Shown: positions 57,781-64,000 of the stretch, in pieces
Layout: each line of letters begins with the position of its first letter
How positions within the stretch are numbered: position 1 is the stretch's first letter
Assembly (NCBI GenBank): GCA_025594325.1
Contig: JANHCV010000001.1
Location: 1,240,001 to 1,304,000 of the forward strand
Length of the DNA: 64,000 bases
Direction: 5' to 3'
Origin: Blastocladiella emersonii ATCC 22665
Lineage: Eukaryota; Blastocladiomycota; Blastocladiomycetes; Blastocladiales; Blastocladiaceae
The notes under the pieces: generated by a model
Databases searched by the model: none
What the model was told of the DNA's origin: nothing
Seen by the model: the letters and a program-made list of their open reading frames with translations, nothing else
Made by a program: the position numbers and the translations under genes

Positions 57781-57786
57781 TATAAA
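57781..57786 (+). promoter_or_regulatory. TATA box of secreted peptide gene A
   Basis: TATAAA followed by GTGCGACGGCTCCCC, 72 nt before the start codon. Genes B and C have the same arrangement. Confidence 0.75.
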
Positions 57787-57852
57787 GTGCGACGGCTCCC
57801 CCGCGGCGAGCTGCTCTCCGTCCATCATCTTGCTGATCAACAAAAACCAACC

Positions 57853-58113
57853 ATGCGCGCCACCTCGATCTTCGCCGTCGTCTTCGCCCTCATCGCTGCC
57901 GTCGCCGTCCAGGCCGCGCCCGCTCCCGCTGGTAACCTTCTCTCCGAACCTTGATCCCCGCCACGCCGACCGCGACCTCATACTTCCTCCCAACGCGTAG
58001 CTGGAGATGTGGTCGCCAACGCCCTGCGCCCGTGCAGCTGCAAGTGGGCCTGCACCAACCCGACCTCGGACCGCTGCATGGACTGCTACGCCAACTGCGG
58101 CATCGCCAACTAA
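57853..58113 (+). CDS. Secreted six-cysteine peptide A
   Basis: Two exons (57853-57931, 58001-58113) give 63 residues. An N-terminal signal peptide starts MRATSIFAVVFALIAAVAVQ and ends in an Ala/Pro-rich APAPA. A short spacer leads to the cysteine core PCSCKWACTNPTSDRCMDC then YANC and a GIAN end. The spacing CxC-x3-C-x7-C-x2-C-x3-C is shared with genes B and C, suggesting three disulphides in a mature peptide of about 37-40 residues. The intron sits in the same codon position (after the first base following PAPA) in all three genes. I recognise no named family. Possible roles are an antimicrobial, signalling or host-interaction peptide; none is demonstrated. Confidence 0.85.
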
Positions 58114-58401
58114 GCGACTTGTTCCCGACCACGTCGGCTGCCGTGCCCGCAACGCGTTCCACCTGCGAGGACAAGTTTTGATTATGATACATCATCCTCC
58201 TTCTTTGAACGCTACATCGATCATGTTCGCCACTGAGAGTGTAAGAGAACCAAGTGTGATCATCACGGTCACGCCCGTGGCGCGACGCGTTTTACACGCT
58301 TCCGCCTGTGAGGCCATCACCCATGCACCCACATCTCCAGCGATGCCGCATGGTCGCTCAAGTCGCGCGCGTACAACGAGAGCGCGTGCCTGCTCAACCC
58401 T

Positions 58402-58416
58402 GAGGTGCCATATGGG
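58402..58416 (+). promoter_or_regulatory. Upstream element shared by the peptide genes (copy B)
   Basis: GAGGTGCCATATGGG, 268 nt before start codon B. Related copies occur at 59262-59276 and 59812-59826, at almost the same distance from the decayed copy and gene C. Confidence 0.5.
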
Positions 58417-58589
58417 CCACGTGTTACTCGACGCGTCGGCCTGCAGCGTTTCCCGCGCGAGCAACGACGCGCGTGACACATCGCCCGCATGGGCACGATT
58501 CCCGACAACGTCTCCCGACAACGTCGAAGTCGGCAAGTTGGCAGCGACTTCGCGTTGGCGCGGGTCGGGATGGAAACAACCCGCCGGAG

Positions 58590-58596
58590 TATAAAA
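58590..58596 (+). promoter_or_regulatory. TATA box of secreted peptide gene B
   Basis: TATAAAA followed by CGCGGCGATGCCCC, 80 nt before the start codon. Confidence 0.75.
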
Positions 58597-58669
58597 CGCG
58601 GCGATGCCCCACGTCGAGCGGCGCTCTCACCATCACGCCAAGGATCAAGAACCATAGAAACTATCAACC

Positions 58670-58951
58670 ATGCGCGTCACTCCGCTCTTCGTCATTCTCG
58701 TCGCTCTCGTCGCCACCGTCTCGGTGCTGGCCGTTCCCGCCCCCGCCGGTAATCTCTCGTCCGCCACCCTCCGCCACTGAAGCTCGCTGACACTTTCTAT
58801 CTCACCAGATGTCGACGGTGCCATCGGCGCGGCTGCTCCTGACGCCGGCCTCAACTTCCTTCCGCCCCCGTGCCGCTGCAGTTGGGCTTGCTCGGGTAAC
58901 ACCCCTGATCGGTGCGAGCGCTGCCTTGCGGGCTGTGGCTTTGCCGGGTAA
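58670..58951 (+). CDS. Secreted six-cysteine peptide B
   Basis: Two exons (58670-58748, 58809-58951) give 73 residues. The signal peptide MRVTPLFVILVALVATVSVL ends with AVPAPA. A 25-residue spacer (DVDGAIGAAAPDAGLNFLPP) precedes the core PCRCSWACSGNTPDRCERC then LAGC and a GFAG end. Cysteine spacing is identical to peptide A, and W, A, P/T, D-R and the glycine after the last cysteine are also shared. The first exon has exactly the same length (79 nt) as in gene A. The spacer differs strongly among the three members, so the cysteine core and the signal peptide are the conserved parts. Confidence 0.85.
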
Positions 58952-59261
58952 GGTCGGATACCTCAAGGATATGCGCAGGAGGGCCCGCAGGTCAGAACTG
59001 AAGTAGAGCAATACACGTCCTCACCATGTTCTTGTCACTACCCTCGCGGTCATTTACATGTGAAGCCCGTGTCGCTAGACGAGCGAGATTCTTGAGCTGT
59101 CGACAGGATGCTTCTCCTCGGTTCAGTATCGCAGCGGCGCGCACGAACGAGGCATCTGCCTCGCGCACTTCGTCCGCAAGCTCGTCCTCATCTCTGACAC
59201 GACGCCGTTCCTCCGCAAAGGCGTTTGCACGCGACGACAGAGGTGCACGAGAGTTGACTTT

Positions 59262-59276
59262 GAGGTACCGCATGGG
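59262..59276 (+). promoter_or_regulatory. Upstream element shared by the peptide genes (decayed copy)
   Basis: GAGGTACCGCATGGG, 267 nt before the position equivalent to the lost start codon of the decayed copy. Confidence 0.45.
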
Positions 59277-59528
59277 CCAGAAGTTGAGCACACGCGCGAG
59301 CCCGACGCCGACCACGCGTGCGTGTTGCCTCCGTTACGCGTGATGCGTGCTGCGGCCGCTCAGCCCATGTGGGCTTACAAGTGAATCAGGAAAAGGTCGA
59401 GGTGGCCTTGTGCGGGAGCTGAACGGCTCACAGTGTCCTCGACAGAGACGAGGGGTGAAGGAGCCGCGGTGTTCCGCAAGGCAGTCCGCAAGGTCGACGC
59501 GCTCGCCATCAGCTCATCGATCATCAAC

Positions 59529-59605
59529 AAGGGAGTCACTATCCTCCTCGCTGCTTCCCTCGCAGTCGTTGCCTTCACCATTCAGACTGCGGTTGATCCA
59601 GCGGG
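59529..59605 (+). pseudogene. Decayed fourth copy of the secreted peptide gene
   Basis: Sequence after ATCAAC matches the signal-peptide exon of genes B and C, but the start codon has become AAG. The reading GVTILLAASLAVVAFTIQTA parallels the signal peptides of the intact copies. The shared upstream element is present at the right distance, whereas the TATA box is gone. Downstream, a phase that would contain the six cysteines is no longer recognisable. It is best read as a dead paralogue. Confidence 0.6.
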
Positions 59606-59811
59606 GACATCGTTCAAGAGTCCAAAACAACTGCCGCCCAGGCGCGGTCTGCAGTCCCGAGCGACCGTACGAATCCTCCTCGGAAGCCTTCCGCTACGAA
59701 ACGCGTCGTGTTTCAGGACCACTTGAGCGTGTGGCGTATCGACGTCACCACATCGCGGCTCTGCGTGCACACGAGGGATGAACACGTGCTCGGCTTCGAT
59801 CGAGGTGCCAC

Positions 59812-59826
59812 ATGGGTTAGACCTTG
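59812..59826 (+). promoter_or_regulatory. Upstream element shared by the peptide genes (copy C)
   Basis: GAGGTGCCACATGGG, 252 nt before start codon C. Confidence 0.5.
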
Positions 59827-59994
59827 AGCGCGTGCGTGACGGGCACCGAGCACGGGCGACAGCGACCAAGCACGCACCTCCGCCGTACCTGATGGATGAT
59901 GCAAACTTGCTGTCCATGTGGGCTCGCGCTCGTCGTGTGCCACAGCATGCCAGCGCCCAGAGCCGGGTAGTCCTCGCGAGTCGGCAGCCAGCAG

Positions 59995-60000
59995 TATAAA
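59995..60000 (+). promoter_or_regulatory. TATA box of secreted peptide gene C
   Basis: TATAAA followed by GCGCGGCGGCGCCCCC, 69 nt before the start codon. Confidence 0.75.
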
Positions 60001-60063
60001 GCGCGGCGGCGCCCCCGCGCTCTCTCACACCTTCTCCTAGATCAGACACAAGAAGCCCTAGAT

Positions 60064-60407
60064 ATGCGCGTCGCTACCCTTCTCACTGCTCTCCTCGCCG
60101 TCGCCGCACTGACTGTCCAGGCTGCCCCCGCTTCCGCCGGTGCGTCGTCGCCGACGCAACCAACCGATACGGCCGCCACCCCCGCTCACCCATTCCGCTT
60201 GTAGCCGTCGATGTGTCGCTCCTGACCCGCTCGAACGACAACCCTTCAATGGAGATCAACGGCGTGCGCCCGCGCTGCAACTGCATGTCGATCTGCGCAA
60301 ACCCTAAGAATGCGAACCGTTGTAAGAGCTGCATGATGGGCTGCGTTCAAAAGTCATGGGTGTTTCGAGCGCGTCCGACTCTCGTTGGCAGGAGCCGAGT
60401 CCCGTAA
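60064..60407 (+). CDS. Secreted six-cysteine peptide C
   Basis: Two exons (60064-60139, 60205-60407) give 92 residues. The signal peptide is MRVATLLTALLAVAALTVQA, followed by APASA, then a polar spacer (VDVSLLTRSNDNPSMEINGV). The core is RCNCMSICANPKNANRCKSC then MMGC. Spacing is CxC-x3-C-x8-C-x2-C-x3-C, one residue longer than in A and B. After the last cysteine the frame continues for about 20 residues (VQKSWVFRARPTLVGRSRVP) where A and B stop at once, so loss of the original stop or an unrecognised intron is possible. Intron position is the same as in A and B. Confidence 0.82.
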
Positions 60408-60719
60408 TAAAGCGCTTAACTTTCTCTGTTTGACACAAATTGCGAGAAGATTGCTCGGGATGACGCGAGGGACTGACCAGGCGAAGTGTTGAGCTGCGAA
60501 AACGCGTCGCGTTTCACCTCGCGACTCGGGGCATGTGACGTTGCGAGACGCTTCTGCTGCACCGCGACGCGTCGCGCGCTGCGCCCCTGGCCGCCCACTC
60601 CCCACCTTCTCGCCCTCACCCTGTCGCATTCTCGGCGATCGGCACCGTCTAGCCGCGTGCAATGCATCTCTATCCGTCCCAGCAATAAGTCAACGAGCTC
60701 CATTTGCGCCGCCGCTGCC
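60408..60719. promoter_or_regulatory. Promoter and leader of the ARMC4 gene
   Basis: About 310 bp, including an AAAACGCGTCGCGTTTCACC cluster near 60500 and a second GACGCGTCGCGC near 60567. No gene recognised. Confidence 0.45.
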
Positions 60720-63700
60720 ATGACCGACGTCGAGACCCTGCAGCGCGAGAACGAGGCGCTCAAGGCCAAGCTGCGCAAGATCGAGGAGCTGTCCATCGAC
60801 AAGATCAAGGTGGAGCTCGTCAGCCTGCAGTGCATCTGCGGCCGCGACCCGCTCAAGCACGGCCTGCGCTGGATCGACTGGGAGTCCGACTACACGTTTG
60901 AGAATGGCGCTAAGTGTCCCGCCTGGCGCCAGGAGCTGGGCGAGCTCGGCTACCTCGTCGTGAAGCCCGTCGACGCCGAGCCGTTCCTCATCACCGCCAC
61001 TGCCACCGGCTACTTTGTCAACAAGGGCTACCGCATCGGCCAGGACGGCGCCTCCGAAATCAACTACGAGCGCAACGGCGACGTCTACCCGACGCTCCTC
61101 GCCCTCATCCAGTCCAAGAGCCAGCACTTTAGCTCGTTCATCGCGCGCTCGCTCCGCGAGGAAATGATCGCCCTCAACGCCGCGTCCACGGCTACCGCAG
61201 CGGCCTCGGTCGGTGCGCCCAAGCAGTCTCCCTCGAAGCCGAACTCGGCCGCCAAGGACGGCGCCGCCGCGGCTGCGGCCGAGTGCGACGCGAGCATGAA
61301 CAGCAACGCCGGGTACGCCGACGACGACGACAAGGTGGACCAGCTCGAGGCCAAGCGCAACGCGTACCTCAAGAAGTACGACCTCGCATGCGGTCGCTCG
61401 CTGTGCATCCCCGCTGACGCTTGCCCACTTTGTAGGAAGGACGAGCGCAAACCCGTCGCGTCGGGCAAGCCCATCGAGCCGTCCAACAAGTGGAAGTACG
61501 TTTTTGTCCCTCAAGCTCGCGATGCGACTTAAATTCACGCCACGAAACAGGCAAATCACGCCCGACAAAGGCGCCGACGCGGGCCACCACCGCAAGCGCG
61601 AGCCATCGCCGATCCGCCGAGTACGTTCTTACGCCCCACACCTCGGCCGCGTCGAAACTAACCATCGCACGTAGAACGCACGGTCCTCGCACTCGCCGCG
61701 TACCAACCTGCGCTCGCGGCACAAAGTCCTCGAGGAGTCGGGCGACGAGTCGGCGGATTCGTCCGAGGAGGAGATGCAGGACAAGCGCCAGGATTGTACG
61801 TACACGCGCAGACTACGGCGCGCTCAGTGCTCACCGTCATCGCCGTGTAGCCGAGGTCCCGCCCGAGCAGTGGCAGATCCAGAAGCTCGTCAAGTACCTC
61901 AAGGCCGGCAACCAGACCGCGACCATCATCGCCATCTGCTCGCTACGCGACTACGACCTCCTAAACGGTATGGCCGCGGTCCACACTCCACTCGCTTCGC
62001 TCCGACTCACCACCGATTGATACAGAGAACAACCAGCTCGCCATCCGCAACGTCGGCGGCCTCGAGATTCTTGTCAACCTGCTCGACACGGACGACCCGA
62101 AGTGCAAGATCGGCTCGCTCTCGATCCTCAACCAGATCTCCAACAACTGTACGTTCTCCACCCGCCGCGTCCAGCTCCGATCCCGCTCACATCTACGCTC
62201 GTTAGTCGTGATCCGCAAGACCATCTCGGAGCTCGACGGGATGCGCCCGCTCGTCGACCTGCTGCACGACGACCACGTCGACGTCAAGTGCCTCGCGGCC
62301 GAGACCATCGCCAACTGCGCCAAGTACGCCAAGAACCGCCGCATGGTGCGCAAGTACGGCGGGATCCGCAGCCTGGTGCGCCTGCTGCACCCGGACCCGG
62401 CCAACCCGGACACGGAGCGCATCGCCATCAGCGGCGCCCTCGCGCTCTGGACGTGCAGCAAGTCGCAGAAGAACAAGGAGGCGATCCGCATGGCCGGATC
62501 GATCCCGCTCCTCGCCGAACTGCTCAAGAGCCCCAACGAGAAGCTCCTGATCCCCGTCGTCGGGATTCTGCAGGAGTGCGCGTCCGACGGTACGCGCGTG
62601 CTGCTCGCGACTGGCGAATCCAGTCTCTGACTCTCTCCCTCGCGCGCGCAACGTAGACCAGTACCGCGCGGCGATCCGGTCGAGCGGGATGATCAAGTTC
62701 CTGGTCGAGAACCTGAGCTCCAAGAACGAGAAGCTGCAGGCACACTGCGCGTCGGCCATCTTCAAGTGCGCCGAGGACGCCGAGACGCGGATCCTAGTCC
62801 GCGACTTCAACGGCATCAACCCGCTGGTCGCGCTCCTCGACAGCATCGGGAACAAGGAGCTGTTGGCCGCGGCCACGGGCGCCATCTGGAAGACGGCCCA
62901 GGACATGGCCAACGTCAACGCCTTCAACCGCCTCAACACCATCAAGAAGCTCGTCTCGCTCATCGAGAACCAGCCCGAGGACGTGCTCGTCAACGTCGTC
63001 GGCGCGCTCGCCGCCTGCGCCAAGGCGCCCGAGGGCCGCCAGGCGATCCGCGAGTGCGGTGGCATCACGCCGCTCGTCGGCCTGCTCAAGGGCACGAACC
63101 AGGGCCTGCTCGTCAACGTGACCACGGCCATAGGCGCGTCCGCGCTCGACGGTACGCGCTGAAATGTTTTTCTGCCGTACGTGAGACGCGACTAACGCCA
63201 GCACATCGTGTAGCTGAGAGCATGGGCATCATCGACCGCCTTGACGGCGTCCGGCTGCTGTGGTCGCTGCTCAAGTCGCCCAACCCGGCGGTCCAGGCGT
63301 CGGCCGCTTGGGCCATCTCGCCGTGCATCGAGAACGGTACGCTCGCATTGTCGTATGACGCGTCTCTCCCCTCATATCTAACCCACCTCGCCGCACCATA
63401 GCCAAGGACGCGGGCGAGATGGTCCGCTCGTTCGTCGGCGGACTGGAGCTGATCGTGTCGCTGCTCAAGTCGGACCACGTCGAGGTGCTTGCGTCCGTGT
63501 GCGCGGCGATCGCGCAGATCTCAAAGGACGAGGAAAACCTGGCCGTGATCACGGACCACGGCGTGGTCCCGATGCTGGCCAAGCTGACGCAGACGCGGCA
63601 CGACCGCCTGCGCAAGCACCTGAGCGAGGCCATTGCGCGGTGCTGCCACTGGGGGAACAACCGGATCGCGTTCGGCGCGGCCGGCGCCGTCGCGCCGCTC

Positions 63701-63954
63701 GTCAAGTACCTCAAGAGCCCCGACCCCGAGGTCCACCGGTCGACCGCGCAGGCGCTGCACCAGCTCAGCAAGGACCGTACGTGATGTTCCTTGTTCCGTG
63801 GAGCGACTTGGTTCGGCCACTAACAGCGCCGTGTAGCCGACAACTGCGTCACGATGCACGAGCACGGCGTCGTGCAGCTGCTCCTGGGCATGGTCGGGTC
63901 CTCGGACACGGTCCTGCAGGAGGCGGCCGCAGGCACGATTGGGAACATTCGCCG
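60720..63954 (+). CDS. ARMC4: Armadillo-repeat protein ARMC4/ODAD2 homologue (3' partial)
   Basis: Eleven exons are visible: 60720-61375, 61436-61495, 61551-61620, 61675-61795, 61851-61967, 62026-62148, 62206-62589, 62657-63151, 63214-63336, 63402-63776 and 63837-63954. An intron begins at 63955 and only the last few codons are missing. ARMC4/ODAD2 belongs to the docking complex of outer dynein arms in motile cilia and flagella. The N-terminal part has a heptad coiled coil, then the ARMC4-specific [20 protein letters not shown] and [20 protein letters not shown]. After an acidic linker, ten or so armadillo repeats follow: [80 protein letters not shown] and [12 protein letters not shown]. By recollection these are close to the human protein over the full length. 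It implies a flagellate stage. Confidence 0.93.
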
Positions 63955-64000
63955 GTACGCCCTCTCTCTCGTCGATTGATGTACTCGGCACATGCTAACG

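Noticed and set aside
60720-63954. ARMC4 gene as an importin-alpha or vacuolar Vac8 armadillo protein
   Set aside because: The N-terminal DYTFENG/PAWRQ domain and the specific repeat sequences match ARMC4, not importin-alpha or Vac8.

Overview
The window is nuclear DNA of a GC-rich fungus. Genes are compact, lie on both strands, and are broken by many short introns of about 54-75 nt. The introns have a strikingly uniform donor (usually GTACG, often after G) and a TGTAG-like acceptor. The gene content points to an early-diverging, zoospore-forming fungus, for example Blastocladiomycota or a GC-rich chytrid, rather than an ascomycete or basidiomycete. The evidence is a full-length relative of the outer dynein arm docking protein ARMC4/ODAD2, a WW-MyTH4-RhoGAP protein of the ARHGAP39/Vilse type, an SLC1-type (DAACS) dicarboxylate/amino-acid symporter, an FG-GAP membrane glycoprotein, a dymeclin and a STRAD-like pseudokinase. 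The lineage call is inference; no marker such as rRNA is present.

Layout. 1-13.9 kb: the 5' end of a secreted/membrane protein, GPN1 GTPase, PAP2 lipid phosphatase, Sec61 gamma, WW-MyTH4-RhoGAP, ALG1, AAR2, a large inverted repeat and the SLC1 symporter. 15-24.3 kb: FG-GAP membrane protein, membrane-anchored histidine acid phosphatase, forkhead factor with a 2 kb gene-poor upstream region, and ALG13. 24.3-31.2 kb: exocyst SEC8, a small coiled-coil protein (possibly Med30), a DUF4050-like protein and the SNARE VTI1. 32-43.8 kb: a GCN4-like bZIP factor with upstream ORFs, REX1-type exonuclease, DIM1, nucleoside hydrolase, ROK1 helicase and PXMP4. 45-49.9 kb: STRAD-like pseudokinase and dymeclin. 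49.9-52.3 kb: a decayed chimera of a WD40-gene fragment and an acetyl-CoA carboxylase fragment. 53.4-57 kb: the intact WD40 gene. 57.8-60.4 kb: a tandem array of three small secreted six-cysteine peptide genes plus a decayed fourth copy. 60.7 kb to the end: the ARMC4 homologue, missing only its last exon.

Functional themes. Two steps of dolichol-linked oligosaccharide assembly (ALG1, ALG13), secretion and trafficking (Sec61 gamma, SEC8, VTI1, dymeclin), and rRNA/RNA processing (ROK1, DIM1, REX1, AAR2) are over-represented, but the genes are not organised in operons. Several pairs are tightly convergent or divergent, with gaps of 40-160 bp. The most novel-looking element is the secreted cysteine-rich peptide array: signal peptide, one intron at a fixed place, a shared CxC-x3-C-x7/8-C-x2-C-x3-C core and a TATA box about 70-80 nt before each intact start codon.

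Exon coordinates were derived by hand from splice signals and reading phase; summed exon lengths are multiples of three for the complete models. Family names rest on recognised motifs, not on database searches.
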